64,000 bases of DNA from Flavobacteriales bacterium UBA6057 (GCA_002428995.1 DIYJ01000018.1:372001-436000), one strand, 5' to 3'. Counted from the first letter of the stretch, positions 32,422 through 42,179 are shown. The notes: generated by a model not told the origin, from the sequence alone. Numbers and translations are program-made.

Positions 32422-34737
32422 TTAATCCTTCTGAAACAAACGGCTTTGGCCTTCTGCGACCAGCACATAGGTTCCCGTAGCGAGATTCACGGTGTTTAGC
32501 TCTAGCAAGCCTTCCGTGATGATCCGCTGTGTGCATTGGTTGGTGACGTCCACTCCCATGATGGAATAGACTTGAACTCCTGAGATTTCAGGGTGTTCAA
32601 CCTTCAACACTTCCCGGGCAGGGTTAGGGTAGAGTCGGAGGGTTTGAACGGGTTTAGCCGCTGCGATCCGCACCGTTTCGATGTGTGAATAGGAACTACT
32701 TCCGTCAAAGTCCACCTGACGCAGGCGGTAGTACACTTCTCCTATGGGGGCTTTGGTATCGGTGAATTGGTAATGAAGTTCAGACTGTGAGTTCCCTGCA
32801 CCGTCCACCTCACCGATTTTGTGCCAGTTTCCATTGTTGTTGGCGCGGTACACTTCGAATCGATCGTTGTTGATTTCGCTGGCTGTTTGCCATGTGAGCA
32901 GCACTTCCTGGCCCTGCAAACGCGCGTAAAAGCTCAGCAGCTCCACCGGAAGCGGGGTGTTGCTGAAGTTCACGGAACCCACCGTGATGCGGTCTCCATC
33001 TTCAATGTCTACCCCCGTCCATTCATAGATGTTGCCACTTGTATTGACCGCTCCGGAAATCACATTGCCTCCCGATTCATCGCTGAAGCCGTTGGCATCA
33101 TCGTCAATGAGCAAGCGCAGGTCTGAAGCAGTGACAGAACCGGCCACATCGCTCAGGTCGAACGATAGGGTGACTGTTCCCACTTCGCCCGTCTCTGAAA
33201 ACGCCCACTCACGAGCCAGCCGCGATTCAATGCCCGTGGGCAGATCCGTTTCCCCAAACGAATTCAGCGCACCGTTGTCGTGCCCCCAAATGAGGAACTC
33301 GCTGTTGCCAAGGCCCGAAGGCGTGTTGATGCGCAGAATCCCCTTCCCCTGGGCATCTTCATGCGATGAGCCATCGCTGGCCTGACCAATTCCCGCCACC
33401 TCGTAGTCGAAGTCTCCGTTGCCATTGTCGTCCTCGTCATAGTTGTCGTTGCTGGTAAGCGCCACGTCATACTTGGCGGAGAAATAGTTGAAGAGAATGA
33501 TGCGTTGGGCCTCGTTCAGGTTGGTACTGTAGACTGCCACTTCCGCTATTTCACCGGTGTACTGAAATCCTCCGGTGCCAATCGAGCCCACGTCAAAGTT
33601 GTTCGTTCCCTCCGGGCCATGGTTAGAAGTAAAGGTCAGTTGTGACGTACCATTCACCTCCACCTCGCTTCCGCTGGAAACATCCTCTGCGAAATACACC
33701 CCAGAAATCACCGCAGCGTTGGAAGGAAAAAGATCGCTGTCGTCCGTGCAGCCCGATCCCGTGGTGATGGCGAAGTTGCAACCCGGTCCCGCGTTGTTGG
33801 AACGCAGCAGGAATCGATCAAAACCTCCATTGTCCTCGCCCCACGGAGCGCCCACCGATGTGGTGCCGTCCGAATAATACACTGCGTAGATGTCCAGATT
33901 GGGAAAGGTGCTTGAATTGATGCTCAAATCTGAAGAAATGTAGTCGCCCGAGCCATCGAAGGTCACCACGTCCATGCCATTGAGAAAGGAAGTGGTCAGG
34001 GTTGGATTTCCTACAATCGTATTGGTTACCCCGTTTCCCGAAAGGTCTGTCCAGGCCGTAATCGGGCTTGAACCGGAAATGCCGTTGTTGGCATCAATCC
34101 AGTATTCCAGCACATCTGACCCGTCCGTGGCGCCCACTCCGCCCGGTCCCTCAAATCCCGCATTGAGCGTGCCCGTCACTTCAATGTTGTCGAAGAAGAT
34201 GTCTTCATTGTTGTTGGTGGTGATGCCCTCGATGACAATCACCAGTGTGGAACCGTTGAGCCCCGTTTGTGTGGCAAACACCGGGTCGAGGCCATCGCCA
34301 CACAGGTTTCCGTTGGTCGCGAACTGCGTGTTGCCGCCTCCGTCCAGGTCGTAAGACATGGTCATACAATCTGTGTTGTTCAGCTGGTTGTCGTTCATGT
34401 CCAGCTGTACCGATAAGCTTACATCACTGTAGCCTGAAATGTCGATTGTTTCAGACGTCCAGGTGGCTATTTCGTCTGTGTTTTCGACCTGGAATTCACC
34501 GCCTTCCACGCGGAACTCGCCCGTAAGATTGCAGGAAGAACAACTCGTGGTCCAGTCTGCACCTGCAGGTAGGTTATTGTCGTTGCCCGTGATGTCGTTG
34601 TTGCTGTTCGTGGAAAAGTCTTCCGACCAAATGGTGGTTTGGCCAAAGCCAAGGCAAGCGATAAAGAGAAAGAGAAGTGATGCCGCTGCTCGGTGCTTCA
34701 CCAAACGATATGCATGGTGATAATACGACAGACTCAT
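32422..34737 (-). CDS. Large T9SS cargo protein with LamG-like domain, paralogue B
   Basis: From ATG 34737 the product has 771 residues: signal peptide (IACLGFGQ), an N-terminal module opening IWSEDFSTNSNNDITGND and a LamG/concanavalin-like domain (EYWIDANNGIS, VVTFDGSGDYIS, GEIAEVAVYS). Next come LRLLIDDDANGFSDESGG, a fibronectin-like WQTASEINNDRFEVYRAN module and a type A sorting domain (LRLYPNPAREVLKV). The N- and C-terminal modules match paralogue A; the LamG insert is extra. Such proteins commonly bind glycans on the cell surface. A perfect -7 element lies 68 bases upstream. Confidence 0.82.
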   Translation of the reverse strand: MSLSYYHHAYRLVKHRAAASLLFLFIACLGFGQTTIWSEDFSTNSNNDITGNDNNLPAGADWTTSCSSCNLTGEFRVEGGEFQVENTDEIATWTSETIDISGYSDVSLSVQLDMNDNQLNNTDCMTMSYDLDGGGNTQFATNGNLCGDGLDPVFATQTGLNGSTLVIVIEGITTNNNEDIFFDNIEVTGTLNAGFEGPGGVGATDGSDVLEYWIDANNGISGSSPITAWTDLSGNGVTNTIVGNPTLTTSFLNGMDVVTFDGSGDYISSDLSINSSTFPNLDIYAVYYSDGTTSVGAPWGEDNGGFDRFLLRSNNAGPGCNFAITTGSGCTDDSDLFPSNAAVISGVYFAEDVSSGSEVEVNGTSQLTFTSNHGPEGTNNFDVGSIGTGGFQYTGEIAEVAVYSTNLNEAQRIILFNYFSAKYDVALTSNDNYDEDDNGNGDFDYEVAGIGQASDGSSHEDAQGKGILRINTPSGLGNSEFLIWGHDNGALNSFGETDLPTGIESRLAREWAFSETGEVGTVTLSFDLSDVAGSVTASDLRLLIDDDANGFSDESGGNVISGAVNTSGNIYEWTGVDIEDGDRITVGSVNFSNTPLPVELLSFYARLQGQEVLLTWQTASEINNDRFEVYRANNNGNWHKIGEVDGAGNSQSELHYQFTDTKAPIGEVYYRLRQVDFDGSSSYSHIETVRIAAAKPVQTLRLYPNPAREVLKVEHPEISGVQVYSIMGVDVTNQCTQRIITEGLLELNTVNLATGTYVLVAEGQSRLFQKD

Positions 34738-34804
34738 ATGTAGGATTAGGGTCACGAAAAGATGAAATAACACTAATTCGGAAACCGCGGGGCGGCTCTA
34801 ACTG

Positions 34805-34812
34805 CAAAAGTA
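34805..34812 (-). promoter_or_regulatory. -7 promoter element for paralogue B
   Basis: On the minus strand TACTTTTG, an exact TAnnTTTG match, 68 bases before ATG 34737. No convincing TTG is seen at -33. Confidence 0.4.
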
Positions 34813-34974
34813 TAAGCTTTTAAGTGTGAATTTCCAGTATTGCTCGCCTTCTGTAAGGCTTCGTCCGTTGATCCGACCTTGGGGACGAACGGTTCACAAT
34901 GCTCCGGAGAATCAAACATCTTCTTGCTTAGTTGTTATTCTTGCATCGCACCAACCTTGATTTTTACATTGCTC

Positions 34975-37900
34975 ATGCATCGTTTTTTTACCTCTTTCCT
35001 CTTTCTGATCGCGGCTACAGGCCTGTTTGCACAAAATCAACCCATTTCTGATACCACGCTTGCCGGAATGAAATTTCGCAGCATTGGGCCTGCGTTCATG
35101 TCCGGGCGCATTGCTGATGTGGCTATTCATCCCGAAAATGACAACGTGTGGTTCATAGCTGTGGGGTCCGGGGGCGTGTGGCGCACCGAAAACAGCGGGG
35201 TGACCTGGAAACCGGTGTTTGACAAGCAAAAAGTGTACAGCACGGGCTGCGTGACCATCGATCCGAATCAACCCTCCACTGTGTGGGTCGGAACCGGTGA
35301 AAACGTGGGCGGTCGCCACATCAGTTTTGGCGATGGCATTTACAAGAGCCTTGATGGCGGCACTTCCTGGAAAAACATGGGGCTGAAAAAGTCTGAGCAC
35401 ATCTCCAAAATCATTGTGCATCCCGAAAACTCGGATGTTGTGTTTGTGGCCGTGCAAGGTCCGCTGTGGACGAGTGGGGGAGAACGCGGTTTTTACCTGA
35501 CGCGGGACGGTGGCAAAACCTGGAAAAAGACCTTGGGCAATGAGGAATGGACGGGCGTGACGGATATTGAAATGGACCCGGAAAACCCGGATGTGATCTA
35601 CGCGGCTACCTGGGACCGACACCGTACGGTAGCGGCTTACATGGGTGGCGGACCGGGCACAGGATTGCACAAAAGCACGGATGGTGGTGAGACATGGACC
35701 GCGCTCAAAGCAGGTCTTCCCAAAGGAAACCTTGGAAAGATAGGCCTGGCGGTGAGCCCACAGAAACCGAATGTGGTGTATGCCGCTATTGAGCTGGACC
35801 GCAGGTCGGGGGCTGTATACCGCAGCGAAGACTACGGCCAGAACTGGAAGAAAATGTCTGCCACGGTTTCAGGTGCCACGGGACCGCACTACTACCAGGA
35901 GCTTTACGCCTCGCCCCACAAGTTTGACCGCATCTATTTGATGGATGTGCGCGCACAAGTCAGCGAAGACGGGGGCAAGACTTTCACACGCATGCCGGAA
36001 AAACACAAGCACAGCGACAACCACGCCATGGCCTTCCGGGCGGATGATCCAAACTACTTGTTGGTAGGCTGTGACGGTGGCTTGTATGAATCCTTCGACT
36101 TGGGCCAAAACTGGCGCTACATGGCCAACCTGCCGCTGACGCAGTATTACAAGGTGGCGGTGGACGATGCGGAACCGTTTTACAACATCTATGGCGGCAC
36201 GCAGGACAACAACACACAGGGCGGCCCTTCGCGCACCGATAATGTACACGGCATCATGAATGCAGACTGGTCAGTGGTGCTTTTTGGAGACGGTCACCAA
36301 CCGGCCACCGAGCCGGGCAATCCTGACATTGTATATGCCGAATGGCAGCAGGGCAACCTGTGCCGCGTAGATCGCACCACGGGTGAACTGGTTTACATCA
36401 AACCGCAATCGGCAGCGGGCGATCCGGTGGAGCGATGGAACTGGGATTCACCCATTCTCGTGAGTCCGCACAGCCCGACCACGCTCTATTTCGCTTCGCA
36501 GCGCGTGTGGAAGTCTACCAACCGGGGAGACAGCTGGGAGGCCATTTCGGGTGACCTTACCAAGGACCTGGAGCGCATTGAACAGCCGATCATGGGCGGC
36601 ACCCAGAGCTGGGACAACGCCTGGGATATTTATGCGATGAGCGATTACAGTACCATCACATCGCTGGCCGAGTCGCCTGCGCAGCAAGGCCTGGTATATG
36701 CCGGAACAGATGACGGTTTGATCCAGGTGACTGAAGACGGTGGCGGTTCATGGACTGAAATCCCGGTGTCGAAGCTTGGTGCTCCAGCCACAGCGTTTGT
36801 GAACGACATCAAGGCTGATCGCTATGATGCCAACACGGTGTATGTGAGCCTGGACAACCACAAGTTCGGGGACTACCGACCTTATTTCTATAAAAGCACG
36901 GACAAGGGGAAGAGCTGGAAAAAGATGACCAACGGCCTGCCAGATACCACGCTGGTCTGGCGCATGGTGCAGGATCATGTGAAGAAGGAATTGATGTTTC
37001 TGGCGACTGAATTTGGCATCTACACTTCGCTGAATGGCGGTCAAAACTGGCATCAACTCAAGGGTGGCTTGCCTACGATTTCCTTCCGCGACCTGGCCAT
37101 CCAGCAGCGGGAAAACGACCTTGTGGGGGCTTCCTTCGGGCGCAGCTTCTATGTGCTGGACGATTACAGTCCGCTGCGCGAAGTGACACAAGAGGCCATG
37201 AATGCCGAGGCACACCTGTTTCCGGTCAAAGATGCGTGGTGGTACATTCCGCGCCCGGTGCTCAGCTATGATCAGAAGGGTTCGCAGGGAGCGGCACACT
37301 ACGTAGCCCCCAACCCTGATTTTGGGGCGATCATCACCTACCATCTGGCGCAGGACTACGAATCGTTGCAGGATGCACGCAAAAAGGCAGAAAAGGAAAA
37401 GAAGGGTGAGGGCGTGGCCTTCCCAGGCTGGGAAACACTGGAGCAGGAGCAGATGCAGCAGAAGCCGGCTGTGTACCTCGTGATCCGTGACAAGGATGGC
37501 AAGGTGGTGCGTAGGATCAAGTCTCCGGCCAAAAAGGGCATGCACCGGGTGGCATGGGACCTGCGCTATCCATCTACGAACGGTGTACGCAATTCCAAAC
37601 TGCCCAAAAGCGCCAACGATGGACCGAAGGGCTTCCTGGCAGCCCCGGGAAGCTACACGGCAACGCTGGTGAAGCTGGTAGATGGGGTAAGCACGGAACT
37701 GGCTCCGGCACAGTCTTTCACCGTCAAGCGCTTGCACAAAGGGGCACTCGAAGGCAGTTCACCAGATGCAACCGCAGCCTTCTGGCGGGACATTGAAACG
37801 ATCAACCTGGAGCTGAGCGCCACCAGCATGGCACTCCGCGAAGCAAGCCAAAAGCTGAAGCGGATGGAAATTGCACTGGGTCGAAGCCAAAGCGTACCAG

Positions 37901-38217
37901 GCACGCTTGACAAACAAATCCACGACCTGAGCGCACAGCTCTATCGGATGGAGAAGCAACTGAGTGGTGATCCACTGCGCAGGGAAGTAGGAGAGAAGTC
38001 GCAACCGACCATCGGCAACCGCATCAATGTGGCTACCACTGGCACACGCAGCAGCACCTACGGCCCAACACCCACGCACCAGCAAAACCTGAAAATGGCC
38101 AAACAACAACTGGACGCGCTCAGCGCAGAGCTGCAACAAATCCTGGACACAGAAATGCCAGCGCTGGAAAAAGCACTGAAAGAGGTGAAAGCTCCGGCTG
38201 TGAAGGGAATGAGGTAG
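34975..38217 (+). CDS. Exported VPS10/sortilin-type BNR-repeat protein
   Basis: From ATG 34975 the product has 1080 residues with signal peptide ATGLFAQ. Many repeats of the Asp-box/BNR type (for example SGGVWRTENSGVTWK, GIYKSLDGGTSWKN, GLHKSTDGGETWTA, YKSTDKGKSWKKM) form one or two beta-propellers as in sortilin and related glycosyl hydrolase-like proteins. The last 250 residues contain a Lys-rich linker and a coiled-coil-like end. No T9SS sorting domain or catalytic pair is obvious. Annotators usually call this family glycosyl hydrolase; activity is unproven. An upstream in-frame ATG at 34840 gives unlikely sequence. Confidence 0.83.
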   Translation: MHRFFTSFLFLIAATGLFAQNQPISDTTLAGMKFRSIGPAFMSGRIADVAIHPENDNVWFIAVGSGGVWRTENSGVTWKPVFDKQKVYSTGCVTIDPNQPSTVWVGTGENVGGRHISFGDGIYKSLDGGTSWKNMGLKKSEHISKIIVHPENSDVVFVAVQGPLWTSGGERGFYLTRDGGKTWKKTLGNEEWTGVTDIEMDPENPDVIYAATWDRHRTVAAYMGGGPGTGLHKSTDGGETWTALKAGLPKGNLGKIGLAVSPQKPNVVYAAIELDRRSGAVYRSEDYGQNWKKMSATVSGATGPHYYQELYASPHKFDRIYLMDVRAQVSEDGGKTFTRMPEKHKHSDNHAMAFRADDPNYLLVGCDGGLYESFDLGQNWRYMANLPLTQYYKVAVDDAEPFYNIYGGTQDNNTQGGPSRTDNVHGIMNADWSVVLFGDGHQPATEPGNPDIVYAEWQQGNLCRVDRTTGELVYIKPQSAAGDPVERWNWDSPILVSPHSPTTLYFASQRVWKSTNRGDSWEAISGDLTKDLERIEQPIMGGTQSWDNAWDIYAMSDYSTITSLAESPAQQGLVYAGTDDGLIQVTEDGGGSWTEIPVSKLGAPATAFVNDIKADRYDANTVYVSLDNHKFGDYRPYFYKSTDKGKSWKKMTNGLPDTTLVWRMVQDHVKKELMFLATEFGIYTSLNGGQNWHQLKGGLPTISFRDLAIQQRENDLVGASFGRSFYVLDDYSPLREVTQEAMNAEAHLFPVKDAWWYIPRPVLSYDQKGSQGAAHYVAPNPDFGAIITYHLAQDYESLQDARKKAEKEKKGEGVAFPGWETLEQEQMQQKPAVYLVIRDKDGKVVRRIKSPAKKGMHRVAWDLRYPSTNGVRNSKLPKSANDGPKGFLAAPGSYTATLVKLVDGVSTELAPAQSFTVKRLHKGALEGSSPDATAAFWRDIETINLELSATSMALREASQKLKRMEIALGRSQSVPGTLDKQIHDLSAQLYRMEKQLSGDPLRREVGEKSQPTIGNRINVATTGTRSSTYGPTPTHQQNLKMAKQQLDALSAELQQILDTEMPALEKALKEVKAPAVKGMR

Positions 38218-38271
38218 GGTGCTGCGGACTTCAAGGAATCAACAGATTCAAGGACTATTCTTATGCTAGAG

Positions 38272-38634
38272 TTACCAAGGCAAAAGCTCTGACCCCCGCT
38301 TCACCTTACACGAAATCGCATCGCACTCAAAGGCAAGCGACTGATTGTCAATCTTCCTGATGATCCTTCCTCGTTTTCCGGGGTCTGACGTTCGGGCAAA
38401 GCCCTTTTCGTAACCGTCAAAACCATAGACACTGTCAATGATGGAAAGCAGTTTGCCGTGCTCTGTCAACTGTGTAACTCTATCAGGTTTTGACTGCTCT
38501 CTGTGGGTTTCCATCCAATAGCTCATGGTCCTTTTTCTGATCATATTTCCCGGCATGACCACGGCTGTCTCATTGTAAATCAGAAGGATGAGTGGGGTAT
38601 CAACAGCTGGCCCCTTGAACCGGGTATTATCCAC
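38272..38634 (-). CDS. Possible hypothetical protein
   Basis: The gap 38218-38761 has one frame of interest: up to 120 residues on the minus strand, perhaps starting at an inner ATG such as MSYWMETHREQSK. The sequence (SIIDSVYGFDGYEKGF, RGRIIRKIDNQSLAFE) reads like a real soluble protein but matches nothing I know, and no promoter is visible. The rest of the gap, 38635-38761, holds only the leader of the next gene. Confidence 0.33.
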   Translation of the reverse strand: MDNTRFKGPAVDTPLILLIYNETAVVMPGNMIRKRTMSYWMETHREQSKPDRVTQLTEHGKLLSIIDSVYGFDGYEKGFARTSDPGKRGRIIRKIDNQSLAFECDAISCKVKRGSELLPW

Positions 38635-38761
38635 GGGTTTAGAAAAACGGGTAGTTCTGCGCTACTCACGGTTTTGGGAGGGGCGTAGCCTTGTGGTGTG
38701 CATTTCTGATCTGACCAGATCAAAGCAGCACACCAATGAATCACTCATAAATAGATTGAAG

Positions 38762-40156
38762 ATGAAGACACAAGTACATGACACAGCCCAGGACCTGCTA
38801 GAGCTCCTGGTGGATTTAACATTGGAAGACCAACCTGAGATCGCTGCACTTCTGGAGGGAATCATCAACCTTGTTTGGGATAGTGACAGTGAGGACATGA
38901 GCGAGGATTTTGCTAACCTCTGGACCGAACTTCAGGTGTACGTTCAACAACAAATTGTTGCAAGTGAAATTGCCGAGTTAAAGACTCAAATCAGCGCATT
39001 CACGCAAATAATGGCGCAGTACGTAGGAGCACAAAGCCCTGGCGAAAGATCAGGTTATATGATCAACATGGTGAGTCAAGCCCTGATCCTTCAGAATGAA
39101 CTGACGGATGTTGCAGGCAATTCAAACTGCATCCAGTTTATTCCGTTGGCAGCTTCCTTCATTCCGCTTCACATGGCTACGTTGAAGGAACAGTACCTGC
39201 ATGGCGCAGAAATCTATGGTAGCGCTGTTGATCAGGATCAGTGGAAGAAACAGCTGATAGAAGCCCATGATACTTACCTGAACTACTTCGTGAACCATTA
39301 TGATGCGCTCAAAAAATGGAGAATTAATCAAGTGACCAGTAATCTGCCTGATAGCGAACTCGTCAATGCTGAAATCGATACTACCGTTAAGGACCTCTTC
39401 ACGGGAGATTCTCAAACATTCGAAACGAGCCGCGCCTCCAAGCAACCGGATCTTTTTGCCGGATACTTTGGTGATATCCAGGATTATATCGTTTCCAGCT
39501 GGGAGGTGCATATCAATGATCAGCTTCGGCCATACTATTGGATTGACTCCTTTCTACCAGACAATCTTGATGCAAAGAGGGGTGTGTTGAAATTACCGCT
39601 GGACGAGCTTGGTAAGCTGAAGATTGGACCCATCAATGCCATCACCTTCTTCTTTGGTCGGATGGATAAGGTGTTGACGTTTGGCCAACTGATCGAATAT
39701 CAAAAAGAGACAAAGGATGTGAACGATGAGCAAGAGCCCATTACCGAGATTCTCTTGCTCAAGGATTCAGATTACAACCTCACAGGTATGACCGTCTCCT
39801 ATGAGTCATTTGAAGGATCGTTGATCGGCACGCAGAACGTCAATTCCAACGAGATCAAATTTGATCAGGCACAGCTGCGTGGCATGCAAATCGCATTCTT
39901 TGGCTACGAGTCCAATGGCGCTGGAGGAAATGAAATAGATAAGCCACAAATCACCGATTTTAGTTTCACCTTCAGCGATGGCAACGTCTGGAATCCACTG
40001 AATCCGGATGATACATTGAGCGTAACCTCACCCAAGATGTATGATCTATCCCTGATCAATGGAGCCTCAAGCAATTTTGATAGCCTCATTGACGAATTGT
40101 CGATTGGGTTTTCATTTAATCTCGATGACCAATCCAGGGGCACCACAACTGGGTAA
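38762..40156 (+). CDS. Cry delta-endotoxin N-terminal-domain-like protein
   Basis: The 464-residue protein has no signal peptide. Residues 20-200 are helical and resemble domain I (pore-forming helical bundle) of insecticidal Cry toxins. The sequence FIPLAASFIPLHMATLKEQY with LHGAEIYG, near residues 124-150, mirrors the Cry helix-5 to helix-6 region (aNLHL..LrD...fG), and YLNYFVNHYDALKKW mirrors helix 6-7. The second half is beta-rich with a pattern like a beta-prism (GPINAITFFFGRMD, LTGMTVSYESFEGS, LRGMQIAFFGYES). Start 38762 is chosen because upstream frame is poor. The assignment is by eye and needs structural comparison. Confidence 0.6.
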   Translation: MKTQVHDTAQDLLELLVDLTLEDQPEIAALLEGIINLVWDSDSEDMSEDFANLWTELQVYVQQQIVASEIAELKTQISAFTQIMAQYVGAQSPGERSGYMINMVSQALILQNELTDVAGNSNCIQFIPLAASFIPLHMATLKEQYLHGAEIYGSAVDQDQWKKQLIEAHDTYLNYFVNHYDALKKWRINQVTSNLPDSELVNAEIDTTVKDLFTGDSQTFETSRASKQPDLFAGYFGDIQDYIVSSWEVHINDQLRPYYWIDSFLPDNLDAKRGVLKLPLDELGKLKIGPINAITFFFGRMDKVLTFGQLIEYQKETKDVNDEQEPITEILLLKDSDYNLTGMTVSYESFEGSLIGTQNVNSNEIKFDQAQLRGMQIAFFGYESNGAGGNEIDKPQITDFSFTFSDGNVWNPLNPDDTLSVTSPKMYDLSLINGASSNFDSLIDELSIGFSFNLDDQSRGTTTG

Positions 40157-40279
40157 GCATGGCAACCAATGGTCCATTGCTTCTATATCGCACGAAAGGG
40201 AGCATTGCGCTTAAGGACAACTTTGAAGGCTCGTAGTTCAATTCAAGGGTTTGATTCTGAGTTGTTTGAGGTAATGAAG

Positions 40280-40302
40280 CCGCTTCTTGCTGCAAGGAGC
40301 GG
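40280..40302 (+). terminator. Hairpin, possible terminator before queD
   Basis: CCGCTTCTTG and CAAGGAGCGG pair over 10 bases (one G-U) with a 3-base loop, followed by a weak T-rich stretch (TTCAAGTTTTCT). It could end the Cry-like gene or sit in the queD leader. Confidence 0.45.
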
Positions 40303-40361
40303 TTCAAGTTTTCTCGTCAGGGCTAAACGAAACGGCAGAAGTGATTGTTAAGTTGCGCAGT

Positions 40362-40769
40362 ATGAAAACCACCGTTTGCCGAGAAGCGCATTTCAACAGC
40401 GCCCACCGACTCCACAATTCAGAATGGTCAGACGACCGGAACCAGGCCGTATTTGGAAAATGCAACAATCCGACTTACCACGGCCACAACTACGATTTGA
40501 TTGTCAAGGTTACAGGAGATGTAGATCCGGAAACGGGTTACGTGATGGATATGAAAATCCTCAAGGACCTGATCGAAGAACATGTCATCGAGGCCTTTGA
40601 TCACAAAAACCTGAACCTGGATACAGAAGAATTTAAGTCTCTCAATCCTACGGCCGAAAACATCGCCCGGGTCATCTACGAGAAGCTTCGCCCGGGGATT
40701 GGCGAAGACCTTGGATTGCGCATAGTGCTTTACGAAACACGCAGGAATTTCGTGGAATACGGGGAGTAG
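40362..40769 (+). CDS. queD: 6-carboxy-5,6,7,8-tetrahydropterin synthase / 6-pyruvoyl-tetrahydropterin synthase family
   Basis: The 135-residue product has the family motifs: AHFNSAHRL with the first zinc His, FGKCNNPTYHGHNY with the catalytic Cys and two zinc His, GYVMDMKILK, DHKNLN and the C-terminal YETRRNFVEY with the substrate-binding Glu. In bacteria this fold is mostly QueD, which makes the queuosine/deazaguanine precursor; a biopterin role is an alternative. ATG 40362 gives the normal length. No other queuosine gene is in the window. Confidence 0.87.
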   Translation: MKTTVCREAHFNSAHRLHNSEWSDDRNQAVFGKCNNPTYHGHNYDLIVKVTGDVDPETGYVMDMKILKDLIEEHVIEAFDHKNLNLDTEEFKSLNPTAENIARVIYEKLRPGIGEDLGLRIVLYETRRNFVEYGE

Positions 40770-40777
40770 CGATGGTG

Positions 40778-41359
40778 TTACTCATCGTTTGATCCAGCGT
40801 AGTGGACCGCATATTTCAGCTGCACAAACCCGTTCGGATAGGACACGGTGCCGACATGGCTCAGTTTGATCTCTTCCGATGTCTCGCCAAACAAAGGTTT
40901 GCCCCCTCCCAGCAAAACGGGCGCCAGGGAAATGGTCATTTCGTTCATCAGCTTCAGGTTTAGAAAGGCTTGAATGGTGCGGCCGCCATCGATGTAGGCG
41001 TGTTTATATCCCTGCTTTTCCAGTTTGGCAATGAGTTGATTCAAATCACCCGCATACATCTCCACTTTGTCAGATAGGTTGGGGGGAGCTTCCCTGAGGG
41101 TGTTGCTGAGGGCATATATTTTAAGATCACCGTAGGGCCATTGATCCGGAGTAAGGTCAAAGCCGGAAATCACCTCCATGCACTTCCTCCCCATGATCAT
41201 GCAATCTACGGTGGACAGATAGTCTGAAAATCCAGCATCTCCAAAAGCGCTCATGTCCGCTTTGGGGTCACCAGCGCTATGCAACCAATCCACGCTATCG
41301 TCAGGCTTGGCAATGTAACCATCTACACTCGTAGCTATAAAAGCGGAACACTTCATCAT
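40778..41359 (-). CDS. DHFR/RibD C-terminal-domain family reductase
   Basis: Started at the double ATG (41359 or 41356), the product has 193 residues, with CSAFIATSVDGYIAKPDDSVDWL at the front as in RibD-like NADPH reductases and IDGGRTIQAFLNLKLMNE (nucleotide-binding region) later. A longer frame to 41524 runs into the preceding AraC gene and is rejected. The family reduces pterin- or flavin-like substrates; this member is uncharacterised. It lies 37 bases downstream of the AraC gene and is probably co-transcribed. Confidence 0.82.
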   Translation of the reverse strand: MMKCSAFIATSVDGYIAKPDDSVDWLHSAGDPKADMSAFGDAGFSDYLSTVDCMIMGRKCMEVISGFDLTPDQWPYGDLKIYALSNTLREAPPNLSDKVEMYAGDLNQLIAKLEKQGYKHAYIDGGRTIQAFLNLKLMNEMTISLAPVLLGGGKPLFGETSEEIKLSHVGTVSYPNGFVQLKYAVHYAGSNDE

Positions 41360-41396
41360 CAATCCTTTTGATGCAAAGATGGCAGAGGTGCGGTGT

Positions 41397-42179
41397 TCAA
41401 AATTGTACAGAATGAACCCTGTCGAGGCCTTGGTTTTGGCGAAACTGCCTGGGAGTACAGCCGTGGTGCTTTTTGAAGGTGCGTATGAAATGCGACTGAT
41501 CGTAAAACCCGGCTTCGAGGCCAATTTCTGTCAGAGAAGCAAGGCTGCGTTGTTCCATCAGTGTCGTTGCATAGTTCACTTGCTTCAGCCTGACGTACTC
41601 CTTTGGGGTAATGCAATAGTGCTTCTTAAACTTGGCAATGAATGATTTTTGAGTGAGGGAAGTGGAGTCGCTGAATTCCTTCATCGCCCCCTTTCTAAGC
41701 CATTCAGAGGAAACATGCCGTTCGAACCTTAGAAGATCTGGATCCATGCTGGGGGGACCAAAGAAGGTGGACAGAGCGCCTTCAATGTTGTGGAACCGAG
41801 GTGTCTCCGGTATGATGAGCTCTTCGTAAAGCACTTCTGAAAGCATGCGCATGCTCTTATTTGCAAAATGGGTGCGCAACACATGGTAAGCTGAGGGTTT
41901 CAGCAAGAATCCGATGTTCAGGTGTTTTCCAGAGACATGCGTGTGGAAGGGCTCCGTTTTAAGGCCTGAAATGATGTAATGCTCATCTCCGGATGCATAG
42001 TGCTCGGTGTTCTGACCTTCCACCTGGAACTGCGCACCATAATTGAAGATCAACTCTGTGAACATACAAGCATGGTGAGGGGCTGATAGCTCAAGGGAGT
42101 CTGCCTTTGCAACCCAGATTACATCTACGATTTGGTTCAGCGGGAAGCCGGGGCGATATGTAATCCTTGATTCGGTCAT
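41397..42179 (-). CDS. AraC-family transcriptional regulator
   Basis: From ATG 42179 the product has 260 residues. A DUF6597-like N-terminal sensing region is followed by a C-terminal AraC double helix-turn-helix (SLTQKSFIAKFKKHYCITPKEYVRLKQVN, in parts, and LTEIGLEAGFYDQSHFIRTFKKHHGCTPRQFR, in parts). An upstream frame to 42254 is less likely. It probably controls the reductase gene that follows it. Inducer unknown. Confidence 0.83.
   Translation of the reverse strand: MTESRITYRPGFPLNQIVDVIWVAKADSLELSAPHHACMFTELIFNYGAQFQVEGQNTEHYASGDEHYIISGLKTEPFHTHVSGKHLNIGFLLKPSAYHVLRTHFANKSMRMLSEVLYEELIIPETPRFHNIEGALSTFFGPPSMDPDLLRFERHVSSEWLRKGAMKEFSDSTSLTQKSFIAKFKKHYCITPKEYVRLKQVNYATTLMEQRSLASLTEIGLEAGFYDQSHFIRTFKKHHGCTPRQFRQNQGLDRVHSVQF

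Noticed and set aside
34912..35670. 252-codon minus-strand frame at the start of the BNR gene
   Set aside because: Opposite-strand shadow, composition rich in His/Arg as expected from reverse reading.
36748..37737. 329-codon minus-strand frame within the VPS10/BNR gene
   Set aside because: Shadow of a clear coding region; the plus-strand repeats explain the sequence.
38588..38761. N-terminal extension of the Cry-like protein
   Set aside because: Extension of 58 codons lacks protein-like character; ATG 38762 fits the predicted helices.
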